A stretch of 64,000 nucleotides of DNA from Saccharibacillus soli. Lineage in GTDB: Bacteria; Bacillota; Bacilli; Paenibacillales; Paenibacillaceae. Under the pieces are notes generated by a model, which saw only the letters and a program-made list of their open reading frames with translations, did no database searches and was not told where the DNA came from. The number at the start of each line of letters is the position of its first letter. The stretch's first letter is position 1. The position numbers and the translations under genes were made by a program. This document shows, one piece after another, positions 33,914-41,799 of the stretch. The stretch lies in the NCBI GenBank assembly GCA_002189105.1, contig NIOB01000003.1:496001-560000 (forward strand), written 5' to 3'.

Positions 33914-36472
33914 TTATCTTCTTTTCACAGCAGCCTCCGCCGCTTCCTGCGCCTTCAGCTCCTCCAGCAGCTTGTCGCCCTCCACATCCAGGTTCGGCAG
34001 GATGCGATCCAGCCACTTGGGCAGCGCCCAAGCCTTGTCACCGAACAGCGACATGATAGCCGGAACAAGCGTCATGCGGATGACAAAGGCGTCGATCAGG
34101 ATGCCGATGGCCAAGGCGAAGCCAATCTGCTTAATCATGATGTCATGCGTGAAGATAAATCCTGCGAATACCGCCACCATGATAATCGCCGCCGCAACCA
34201 CAACGCGGCTGGCTTGACCATAGCCGTGGATGACGCTCTCCGTGCCGCGATGACCATGCACGTACGACTCACGCATCGACGAGACGAGGAACACCTGATA
34301 GTCCATCGCCAGACCATACAGGATGCCCGTGACCATGATCGGCATGAAGCTCAGGATGGGTCCTGCCGTATCGAACGCAAACAGCTCATGCGCCCAGCCC
34401 CACTGGAACACCGCCGTGGTAATCCCGAAGGTAGCCAGGATACTCAGCAGGAAGCCGATAGTGGCTTTGATCGGCACCACGATGGAGCGGAATACCAGCA
34501 GCAGGATAATGAGCGACAAGACGACAATGATGCCAACATAGATTGGGAAGACCTGACCCAATTTGGCGGACATGTCGATGTTAACGGCAGTCATGCCGGT
34601 GACGCCAAGCTTCACCTTCTCTTGCGGCGCATAGTCGGCATCACGCAGCGTCGTCACCAGATCGCGTGTCTCTTCCGCGTTCGGTCCGGTCTTGGGAATG
34701 ACGCTGAACATGGCCAGCTTGCCATTCTCGCTGATCCCCAGCGGAGAGACGACAGACACGTTATCCTGCTGCTGGATCTGCGCCGTCAGTTGACCCAGCA
34801 GATTCGGCGTCATGTTCTGGCCGGTCTCCGATTCGGCGACGACCAGCAGCGTTCCGTTGAACCCTTCGCCGAAGTTGTCGGCGATAGCATCATAGCTCTG
34901 GCGCTTGGCCGTATCCAGATCGGCGGAAGCCGCCGATGGAATCGCCAAGTCCATCTTCGCCGCCGGAATCGCGGCGATGCCCAGCACGGCAACGATCAGC
35001 ACAATGATCGGCCAGCGGAAACGAATCACACCGTGAATCCAGCGTGCCCGGGACTGCTTCTGCGTGCGAGAAGCTTGGCTTGCCGCATGTTTCTCGCGGG
35101 CTTTGCGGGAACAGATGCGTTCCCCGATCAAGCCGAGCAGCGCAGGCAGCAGCGTCAGGGCAATCAGGACATTAAGCAGCACGGTCACCGAAGCGACCAG
35201 TGCCATAGTGCTGAGGAACGTAATGCCGATCACCAGCAGGCCGCATAGGGCGATGATGACGGTCAGACCCGCGAAGAAGACCGCGCTGCCTGCCGTGCCA
35301 ATCGAACGGCTGGCCGCTTCCTTCGCGCTCAGCCCCTGATCGAAGATCAGGCGGCGCTGCCGGTTGATGATAAACAGCGCATAGTCGATCCCTACAGCAA
35401 GGCCGACCATCAGTGCCAGTACCGGCGTAATGGAACTCATCGTCAGGTAGGACGAGAGGGCATAAGCCCCGCCCACGCCAATGCCTACGCCAAACAATGC
35501 AACGACCAGCGGCAGCCCGGCCGCTACGACGGAGCCCAAGGTCACGACCAATACGATTGCGGCAACGACCAGTCCGTAGATTTCGTTGCTGCCGATCGGA
35601 ATATCCAGCGGCAGGAGCGACTCGCTCGGCAGCGCCTGGATGCCCGTCTTGTCCGCAACCGACTCTACCGTATTCACAACCGATTCTTTGACCTCATCGC
35701 TGATCGCCGACTGCTGTACCGTGAACTGGAACTGGAACAGCGCCGCCTGTCCGTCCTTGGCAATCGTCACGCCAATGACCGGTGCTCCGTCCACCACAAG
35801 CGGCGTATACGGCAGATCAGCGGCTGCCGCAGCTGCGGCCTGCTGCTGTGCGGCGGCTTGTTGGGAGGCCGCATCCGCTCCCTGCGAACTACCCGCGTTC
35901 GCGCCGCCTGCACCTGCTGAACTGCCATTGGAGGCGCCACCCGCTGCGCCTTCCTGTGCCATGCCTGCTCCCTGCTGGGCGTCCGCTTCGCCGCCCTGAG
36001 CGGCTGCACCTGAAGCGGCCGCATCCTGCTCGGCTCCTGCTCCAGCGCTGGAACCTTCCGTTCCGCCAGCCGCACCTTGAGCCGCTTCCGCCTGCATCTT
36101 CGCCATGGCTTCCGCCTGCGCCTGCGCAGCCTTGGCGGCTAGTTCCGGTGCGTTCAGCACCTGATCCAGACCGTATACGTCATCGACCGCTTCCTTGATC
36201 GCCGATAGACGTTCCGGTGTATTCAGACTCTCGCCGTCCGGGGCGACGAACACCACGCTGCCCTGTCCACCGGAAGCTTCCGGCTGCACTTCTGCGAGCT
36301 GATCCAGCACTTTTTGCGACTCGGTGCCTTCCAGCTTCATGTCTGTGCTGACGCTGACGCCATTGGTGGTCAGCAGCGCGATCACCACGGCCAGAATGAC
36401 CACCCAACCTCCAATAAACAACCATGGTTTGCTGTATGCCGACTTGCCTAGTTGGTATAGAAACTTGGACAC
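33914..36472 (-). CDS. MMPL-family (RND-like) membrane transporter
   Basis: Large inner-membrane exporter of 852 residues (GTG start, GAGGAG 9 nt upstream). Two repeats of one plus five membrane helices; the MMPL signature is seen in VGLAVGIDYALFIINR and YGLAMDYQVFLVSSMRE, each with the Asp-Tyr pair of the proton path. The first extracytoplasmic loop contains an Ala/Gly/Gln/Ser low-complexity insert of about 110 residues (about 110-220). It follows a tetR gene by 13 bp and is surely co-transcribed with it, a typical drug or lipid efflux arrangement. The last residues (VKRR) come from an inserted segment; the older end survives 1.6 kb away. Confidence 0.93.
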   Translation of the reverse strand: MSKFLYQLGKSAYSKPWLFIGGWVVILAVVIALLTTNGVSVSTDMKLEGTESQKVLDQLAEVQPEASGGQGSVVFVAPDGESLNTPERLSAIKEAVDDVYGLDQVLNAPELAAKAAQAQAEAMAKMQAEAAQGAAGGTEGSSAGAGAEQDAAASGAAAQGGEADAQQGAGMAQEGAAGGASNGSSAGAGGANAGSSQGADAASQQAAAQQQAAAAAAADLPYTPLVVDGAPVIGVTIAKDGQAALFQFQFTVQQSAISDEVKESVVNTVESVADKTGIQALPSESLLPLDIPIGSNEIYGLVVAAIVLVVTLGSVVAAGLPLVVALFGVGIGVGGAYALSSYLTMSSITPVLALMVGLAVGIDYALFIINRQRRLIFDQGLSAKEAASRSIGTAGSAVFFAGLTVIIALCGLLVIGITFLSTMALVASVTVLLNVLIALTLLPALLGLIGERICSRKAREKHAASQASRTQKQSRARWIHGVIRFRWPIIVLIVAVLGIAAIPAAKMDLAIPSAASADLDTAKRQSYDAIADNFGEGFNGTLLVVAESETGQNMTPNLLGQLTAQIQQQDNVSVVSPLGISENGKLAMFSVIPKTGPNAEETRDLVTTLRDADYAPQEKVKLGVTGMTAVNIDMSAKLGQVFPIYVGIIVVLSLIILLLVFRSIVVPIKATIGFLLSILATFGITTAVFQWGWAHELFAFDTAGPILSFMPIMVTGILYGLAMDYQVFLVSSMRESYVHGHRGTESVIHGYGQASRVVVAAAIIMVAVFAGFIFTHDIMIKQIGFALAIGILIDAFVIRMTLVPAIMSLFGDKAWALPKWLDRILPNLDVEGDKLLEELKAQEAAEAAVKRR
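33930..33979. repeat. 50-bp direct repeat, right copy (inside MMPL 3' end)
   Basis: Identical to 32339-32388, base for base. It encodes GDKLLEELKAQEAAEA of the MMPL protein. Confidence 0.93.
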
Positions 36473-36485
36473 CTAGGTTCGCTCC

Positions 36486-37124
36486 TCAAAATCCATTTTT
36501 TAAATAGCCAAAGGTCATCTGTACAAACTGTTCAAACGCTTCTGCCTTCTCCTCATCTTCCGATGGGTCGCCCGGAATGGCTACATCGACCTCCCCTTCC
36601 AGAATCGACAGCACCGCACCAAAGACCGCGCCCGCCAGAATATGCGTATACCCGCGTGGATACTCGTCTCCGCAGACCCGATCCAGCTCCTGCTTCGCCG
36701 CCTCCTGCAAATGATGCAGCACATTCAGCGTATACGGCTCCAGCGTTGGATACGTCTTCGACAGCTTGACCAGATCGCGCAGCTTGCGCAGCAAATGAGC
36801 GGTGAACTGCATCCGCAGCCAGCGCAGCAGAGCATCCACCGGGGAATCGTCGGTGATCGACTCCACTTCCCGGAGCAGATCTTCACGCAGCGCTTCTTGG
36901 CGTCCCCCGCCAAGAGCCAGAACGGACATTGCCACTGCCTCTTCCTTGCAGGAGAAGTGGTTGGCAAAGGTTCGTCTGGAATACCCGGCACGCTGGGCGA
37001 CATCCTCAATCGTGAAGCCGTCCAACCCTTTTTCCAGCGCCAATGCAAAGGTCGTCTCCGCCAGGATGTGCCAGGTCGCTTCTTTTTTCATGTCACGCAG
37101 ACTCGGTTTCTTGATCTCCATCAT
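36486..37124 (-). CDS. TetR family repressor
   Basis: Regulator of 212 residues. ATG 37124 is preferred over an in-frame GTG at 37130 because GGAGGTG sits directly before it. The N-terminal helix-turn-helix is clear: FTIEDVAQRAGYSRRTFANHFSCKEEAV. The C-terminal ligand domain is helical, about 150 residues. It is the first gene of the operon with the MMPL exporter and presumably represses it until an exported compound binds. Confidence 0.92.
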   Translation of the reverse strand: MMEIKKPSLRDMKKEATWHILAETTFALALEKGLDGFTIEDVAQRAGYSRRTFANHFSCKEEAVAMSVLALGGGRQEALREDLLREVESITDDSPVDALLRWLRMQFTAHLLRKLRDLVKLSKTYPTLEPYTLNVLHHLQEAAKQELDRVCGDEYPRGYTHILAGAVFGAVLSILEGEVDVAIPGDPSEDEEKAEAFEQFVQMTFGYLKNGF

Positions 37125-37171
37125 GTTCACCTCCGTTCGATCCGATTCTCCCTTCGCTAATTTCCGTTTTC

Positions 37172-37200
37172 AATATAACATTTCATTTCCCATTGTGCAA
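37172..37200 (-). promoter_or_regulatory. promoter of the tetR-MMPL operon
   Basis: On the minus strand TTGCAC (37200-37195), a 17-bp spacer, and TATATT (37177-37172), 48 bp before the tetR start. Confidence 0.7.
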
Positions 37201-37240
37201 TTTTGCTCATTGAGAAGAGTCTAATCGATTGGACGTCTGC

Positions 37241-37280
37241 ACAAAAAAACCGAAACCTCCTGATCGAGGCCCCGGTTTTA
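37241..37280 (-). terminator. terminator of the gntR-brnQ operon
   Basis: Imperfect stem with AAACCG/CGGTTT outer arms and CCTC/GAGG inner arms. The T7 run is on the minus strand, 57 bp after the brnQ stop. Confidence 0.8.
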
Positions 37281-37336
37281 CAAGAATTTCTTCTATTAGG
37301 TTGTATACATCAGAACTTATGGACTTCATCTCCATC

Positions 37337-38740
37337 TCAGTCGCCTGCCGAAGCTCCCTTGTCCGTCTTGGACGAAGCTTGAACCGCACGCGGCGATGAA
37401 ATCTGCTCCGCATCCCGTTTTTTGGGACCGGTGAATTTGGCGACGATGGCGCCGCCGATGCCGCCGACGATGGCTGGCAGCAGCCAACCCAGGCCAACGT
37501 TATAGAACGGCAGAATCTCTCCGAACACTTTCTCCACGGTGGTAAGCTCAATCCCTGCTGCCTTCAGACCGTCAAACAGGCTGACCAGGAAGGTCAACAG
37601 CATCGCGCCTTGATACACTTCTGCTCTCCCCTTGAACAGCGGATGAAGGAACGTCAGCAGCACCAGGGCGATAACCAGCGGATACAGCATCATCAGAACG
37701 GGTACCGATACTTTAATCAGACCATTCAGGCCGATATTCGCAACCAGCGCACTGAATACCGCCAGGATCACCGCGAATTTCTTATACGACAACCGAGGGA
37801 ATAATCCATGGAAAAAGGCCGAGCAGGACGTAATTAATCCCACGCAGGTGGTCATGCAGGCGACGGTAATCATCAGACCCAGCAGCACGGAACCGTAAGC
37901 GCCGAAGTAATGGGAAGATACCGCAGCCAGCACATCGGCTCCGTTGCCCAAGACGCCCAGTTTGCCTACGCTTGAAGCGCCCATATAAGCCAGTGACGTA
38001 TAGATGACAGCCAGCAGAATGGCAGCAATGGCGATGGCTTTGGCACAAGCGCTCATCAGCGCCGAACGTCCGGTCACGCCGCGATCCTTGAGTGCACCCA
38101 CGATGATAATCCCGAAGATGACCGCAGCCAGCGCGTCCAGCGTCAGATAACCTTCCTGGAATCCCTTGAAAAAGGCATGCGTTGCATAGGAAGCATCCGG
38201 GGCTTCAAACTTGGCAATCGGATAGATCAGCGCAGCCGCAACGAGTACGCCGATAAAGGTCAGCTTCAGCGGTGTAAGTATACGACCCACAATGTCGATG
38301 ATCCGGGTCGGATTCAGCGACAGCAGGCAGGCGATGCTGAAGAACAAGATCGTAAAGATCGCCAGCGCCAGGTGATGGGATTCCGCCTGCGGAAGCAGCG
38401 GTTTCACCCCAATCTCGAACGAGACGCTGCCGGTACGCGGCATGGCGAAGAATGGGCCAATCGCCAGGTACAGCACAATGGTAAAGATCAGGCCGAATGT
38501 CGGGTTGATCCGATTGGCCAGGCCGCGAAGATCACGTTCACCCGAGAAGACAAATGACGCGACCGCGATCAGAGGCAGGCCGACTCCCGTAACGAGGAAT
38601 CCGGCATTTGCCGACCATATATTTGCGCCTGCCATCTGGCCGAGCATGGGTGGAAAGATCAGATTGCCTGCTCCGAAGAACAAGGCGAACAGCATGGCAC
38701 CGAGTACGATAATAAAAGATAAAGGCGCTTTTTTGGACAT
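37337..38740 (-). CDS. brnQ: branched-chain amino acid carrier (LIVCS family)
   Basis: Cation-coupled uptake of Leu, Ile and Val; 467 residues with about twelve membrane helices. It matches BrnQ/BraB at ALFFGAGNLIFPPMLG near residue 20, GPFFAMPRTGSVSFEIG, the GFQEGYLTLDALAAVIFG motif and the CMTTCVGLITS region. GGAGGA lies 9 nt before the ATG. It follows a GntR-type gene by 81 bp, so it is probably in one operon with that regulator. The C-terminal 30 residues are hydrophilic. Confidence 0.95.
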   Translation of the reverse strand: MSKKAPLSFIIVLGAMLFALFFGAGNLIFPPMLGQMAGANIWSANAGFLVTGVGLPLIAVASFVFSGERDLRGLANRINPTFGLIFTIVLYLAIGPFFAMPRTGSVSFEIGVKPLLPQAESHHLALAIFTILFFSIACLLSLNPTRIIDIVGRILTPLKLTFIGVLVAAALIYPIAKFEAPDASYATHAFFKGFQEGYLTLDALAAVIFGIIIVGALKDRGVTGRSALMSACAKAIAIAAILLAVIYTSLAYMGASSVGKLGVLGNGADVLAAVSSHYFGAYGSVLLGLMITVACMTTCVGLITSCSAFFHGLFPRLSYKKFAVILAVFSALVANIGLNGLIKVSVPVLMMLYPLVIALVLLTFLHPLFKGRAEVYQGAMLLTFLVSLFDGLKAAGIELTTVEKVFGEILPFYNVGLGWLLPAIVGGIGGAIVAKFTGPKKRDAEQISSPRAVQASSKTDKGASAGD

Positions 38741-38821
38741 AATAACAAATCCTCCAATTGGAAATCCGGGGCGTGGACGATGGAATCGTTCCCTATGCCG
38801 AGATGTCTGATGTGTAGTGAA

Positions 38822-39487
38822 TTAGGCTTTGTGCTGCTTGGCGGTGTAGATGTCGATCGCACGCAGCCAATTGAGCCGAGCGATTGCAGCCGCTTCTTCC
38901 CCTTTTCCCGCTTCCAGCAGCCTGATGAGCGATTCATGATCTTCAACCGAATCCTGCGTCAGAATGATGGAATTGTGGAAAAATAATCGACGCACATGTG
39001 ATTGATACGTCGAGATCGTGTTCGCCAAGTACGAGTTCTCGGCCAATTCGACGATCACGCCGTGGAACTCTTCGTCCAGTTTGAGTGCATAAGCCGTATC
39101 GCCCTTGCTCAGAGCCTCGCCGAATTCGGCGTTCAACCTGCGCAGCTCCTCCACTCCATCCGGAGTTATCCGCGAGGCGGCCAATTCGGCAGCCAGCGAC
39201 TGGAGTGCAGCCAGCGGCGGAAGAATCTTCGTGATGTCTTCCCCATCCACTTCGGTAACCTGCGTGGATACACCAGGGTTCATGGCGACGAATCCTTCGA
39301 CATTCAGCAGTTGGAGCGCCTCACGAACCGGAGTCCGGCTGACCCCCAGCGCATTGGCCAGCTCGGCATCGTTCAATTTCTCGCCCGGTTGGAGCGTTCC
39401 ATCAATGATCCATTCCTGAAGCTGCTGGAAGGCGCGCTGTTTGGCCGATAATCGATGTGGAGTTGCAAAACCTGTTGGAATCGGCAT
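38822..39487 (-). CDS. GntR family regulator, FadR/FCD subgroup
   Basis: Regulator of 221 residues. The N-terminal winged helix has LQPGEKLNDAELANALGVSRTPVREALQLLNVEGFV. The C-terminal FCD domain has the metal-site residues spread through EFHGVIVELAENSYL and a final DHESLIRLLEAGKGEEA. AAGGAGG precedes the ATG. A perfect palindrome over its own -35 box suggests autorepression. It shares an operon with brnQ, so an amino-acid-related signal is likely (inferred). Confidence 0.92.
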   Translation of the reverse strand: MPIPTGFATPHRLSAKQRAFQQLQEWIIDGTLQPGEKLNDAELANALGVSRTPVREALQLLNVEGFVAMNPGVSTQVTEVDGEDITKILPPLAALQSLAAELAASRITPDGVEELRRLNAEFGEALSKGDTAYALKLDEEFHGVIVELAENSYLANTISTYQSHVRRLFFHNSIILTQDSVEDHESLIRLLEAGKGEEAAAIARLNWLRAIDIYTAKQHKA

Positions 39488-39509
39488 GACGCCCTCCTTC
39501 TATCGTCTA

Positions 39510-39523
39510 TAATGCAAGATATA
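39510..39523. promoter_or_regulatory. second half-operator near gntR start
   Basis: ATAATGCAAGATAT repeats the ATGCAA-TATAT half of the upstream palindrome with one change, between the predicted transcription start and the gntR ribosome site. Confidence 0.35.
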
Positions 39524-39551
39524 GCTAACATTGGACTGACAAGATTTGTCC

Positions 39552-39580
39552 ATTATAGCCGTTCAAAATCCGTCATGCAA
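39552..39580 (-). promoter_or_regulatory. promoter of the gntR-brnQ operon
   Basis: On the minus strand TTGCAT (39580-39575), a 17-bp spacer, and the consensus TATAAT (39557-39552). Confidence 0.78.
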
Positions 39581-39590
39581 TATATTGCAT
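39575..39590. promoter_or_regulatory. 16-bp perfect palindrome, probable GntR operator
   Basis: ATGCAATATATTGCAT is self-complementary and includes the -35 hexamer of the gntR promoter, the expected place for an autorepressor. The remaining gap to the SWIM gene (39591-39888) holds no gene that I can see. Confidence 0.7.
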
Positions 39591-39888
39591 ATGATTTCAT
39601 CAAAATTTTATATCCACGCCTTGAGTACATGAATGTTCGATGACAATTTCTATATTCGCGGGGACGCATGGACATGGCAGGTATTTTTATTGATAGAGAG
39701 CGCTTTTTCGGAAAATCGGTTGACGTGACAACGATTTAGCGCTAATCGGCTGCCGTGGACAGGGTACAGACGTTCGGGGTCACATGGTATAATAGGCAAA
39801 CCATGCACAAAACAGCAGAAACGTTCAGCCCTCACAGCTGCATCAATGAACAACCCTCAGGAGAAACGAACAGGAGGACGATGGAAGA

Positions 39889-41799
39889 ATGACGGACAAC
39901 ACGGCTTTCACCGACGAACAATGGAATAAGCTGATCGACGGCGTGGCCGATTCCTATGACGACCTGACGCTGAAGCGCGGCTTTCAATATGAACGAATGG
40001 GCAGTGTCCAACAGCTGACCCTGTCAGATGACCGACACCTGGAAGCGGAAGTCTCGGAAGGGACGCAGCTCTGTAAAGTGGAGGTGGCTCTGGAAGCTCC
40101 CGGCGCAGGTCGATGCGACTGCAAAGATCGTAAGCCCTGCCGACATCAGGCTGCGGCGCTGATGAAGCTGGCCCGGCTTAGAGGCCGCCCGGTGTCTGCA
40201 CTGGCCAATGCGCTGATGGGACGCCCCAAGAAGACGAATTCCGCAGAGCGTGCAGATGACCAATCCGCCCAGCGCCGCCTGGAGCAGCCAACCGGAAACC
40301 CCGAACCTACAGCCCAAGACCATCGTGACGGACACGCGAAACGGCAGACGGACAATGAGCAGACCTTGGCCTCAGCGCATGTGCCGTCGAAGGACGCAGC
40401 GAACCAGTCCGGCACCCCGGACAATCCTACAGCGGATTCAACCGTTGGGGCATCGGAACAGTCCAGGTCAAGCGAAGCGGCCTCCCCGTCTCGAACCTTG
40501 GGCGAGGAACAGGCCGCTCTGCTGGCTGCTTCCGGTATATCGGCCTGGCAGCGTAACTTTGAAGCGATCGCTTCAACGCTGGAAGGACGAACGCGCAATC
40601 CGAAATTCGCCGAGTTAACGCTGGCTGGCATTATCCGGGACATGCCGCCCTTTCGACCCGGGATCGAAGCATTATATCGTCTCAACGCCCACCTCTTCGT
40701 GCTGCGCGTGCTGACCGCTTCTTCCAGCGGTTATTATGGACAGCTGGCTGTCTCGGAGACGGCCTCCGGCATGAACGATCTCCTGTCTCGTCCGCTGCCG
40801 CAGCGAGAAGAAGCCCAGGTACAAGAACGCCTGCGAGAGACACTGCGCCTGTTCAGGCGGCAGATGCTGACGGAGCATCGGGAACAGGAGGCCTTTTCCC
40901 AGGGATATTATGGACTGCTGAACGCCTGGGTCGCTCCGCTAACACAGGGCGAAGACGAACAAGCTGCGCCGCAGAGCGAGAATCCAGCACCCGCATCGGC
41001 GTCACCTGACAGTCCGCTTGAGCGTGCAGCAGATCGAGACAGAAGCGCGGCTGAACGGCTGGATGTCTATGAATCGGAACTTCAATATCTGATGGATGAA
41101 GAACGTGAGCTGGGCCGGTCGCTGAATCGCCAGACCTGGCTGGGCGCCAATGCCTGGAGTCGATTCTGCCTGGGGCAGGATGACCGCGCGAAGGCCCTGC
41201 TGCAAGAAGCGGCGGACAAGCCCTACTTCGCTCCCAAAAAACTGCCGGATTTCTTCGCTCCGCTTGTGCAAGCGGGGCAGTGGGAACGGCTGGTAGATTG
41301 GCTGGAGACATTCGGGCCTCTGCTGGAGAGAGCGCGGGTGGGTCTGGCAGACTACGGTCGAACCTGGGACGAGACGCTCCTTCATCTGCCGGAAGCGGAA
41401 TCGAGGATGTGGAATACCTTGAGCGGGATGCTGCCTTATGCCTCGGACTTTTATTCAGCCAAATTGATGGAACGTGAGCGCTGGGCGGAATGGATGGATT
41501 ACCAGCTATCGACCGGAGCCGAGCCTTCGAGCTTTAAGGTGACGCAGCTGGCTCCGTTGGAGAAACAGGCACCGCAGCTGCTGCTCCCCTTCTATCATCA
41601 GGCGGTCGAGCGTCTGGTGGAGCAGCGCAGCCGCGATGGCTACAAACGGGCGGCGAAGCTCATCAAGCGCCTGGAGAAGCTGTACAAAAAAATGAAGCGT
41701 GAGGAGCGCTGGGAGGCTTATATGGAAGTCTTCCAGGCGAAATACGGACGTCTCCGCGCCCTTCAGGAAGAATTGAAGAAAGGAAAGCTGATGCCATGA
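39889..41799 (+). CDS. SWIM zinc-finger protein, partner of SNF2 helicase
   Basis: Protein of 636 residues. The SWIM motif (CxCx..CxH) is visible as CDCKDRKPCRHQAA near 75-88, the usual place for this family. A low-complexity, polar linker (about 110-205) separates it from a helical C-terminal region with repeats rich in Glu, Leu and Trp. AGGAGGA lies 10 nt before the ATG. The stop overlaps the start of the SNF2 helicase gene (ATGA), the standard bacterial pairing. Probable role is DNA or protein binding for the remodeller; the process served is unknown. Confidence 0.88.
   Translation: MTDNTAFTDEQWNKLIDGVADSYDDLTLKRGFQYERMGSVQQLTLSDDRHLEAEVSEGTQLCKVEVALEAPGAGRCDCKDRKPCRHQAAALMKLARLRGRPVSALANALMGRPKKTNSAERADDQSAQRRLEQPTGNPEPTAQDHRDGHAKRQTDNEQTLASAHVPSKDAANQSGTPDNPTADSTVGASEQSRSSEAASPSRTLGEEQAALLAASGISAWQRNFEAIASTLEGRTRNPKFAELTLAGIIRDMPPFRPGIEALYRLNAHLFVLRVLTASSSGYYGQLAVSETASGMNDLLSRPLPQREEAQVQERLRETLRLFRRQMLTEHREQEAFSQGYYGLLNAWVAPLTQGEDEQAAPQSENPAPASASPDSPLERAADRDRSAAERLDVYESELQYLMDEERELGRSLNRQTWLGANAWSRFCLGQDDRAKALLQEAADKPYFAPKKLPDFFAPLVQAGQWERLVDWLETFGPLLERARVGLADYGRTWDETLLHLPEAESRMWNTLSGMLPYASDFYSAKLMERERWAEWMDYQLSTGAEPSSFKVTQLAPLEKQAPQLLLPFYHQAVERLVEQRSRDGYKRAAKLIKRLEKLYKKMKREERWEAYMEVFQAKYGRLRALQEELKKGKLMP

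Larger units (their letters stand above)
32389..33929. mobile_element. putative AT-rich inserted segment (genomic mini-island)
   Basis: The segment between the two 50-bp repeats is visibly richer in A/T than its flanks. It holds two divergent exported-protein genes and supplies the last codons of the MMPL gene. There is no integrase, transposase or terminal inverted repeat, so it is either a remnant of a larger element or a non-autonomous insertion. The mobile nature is inferred from the repeat and the composition. Confidence 0.55.

Noticed and set aside
32389-33929. Insertion sequence or transposon
   Set aside because: No transposase, no terminal inverted repeats; the long direct repeat is a gene-end duplication, not a short target-site duplication.
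34145-35248. 367-codon open frame opposite the MMPL gene
   Set aside because: Gln/Arg/His-rich antisense shadow of a membrane-protein gene.
39650-39853. 67-codon open frame between gntR and the SWIM gene
   Set aside because: No ribosome site, Cys/His/Arg-rich composition without pattern; considered non-coding.
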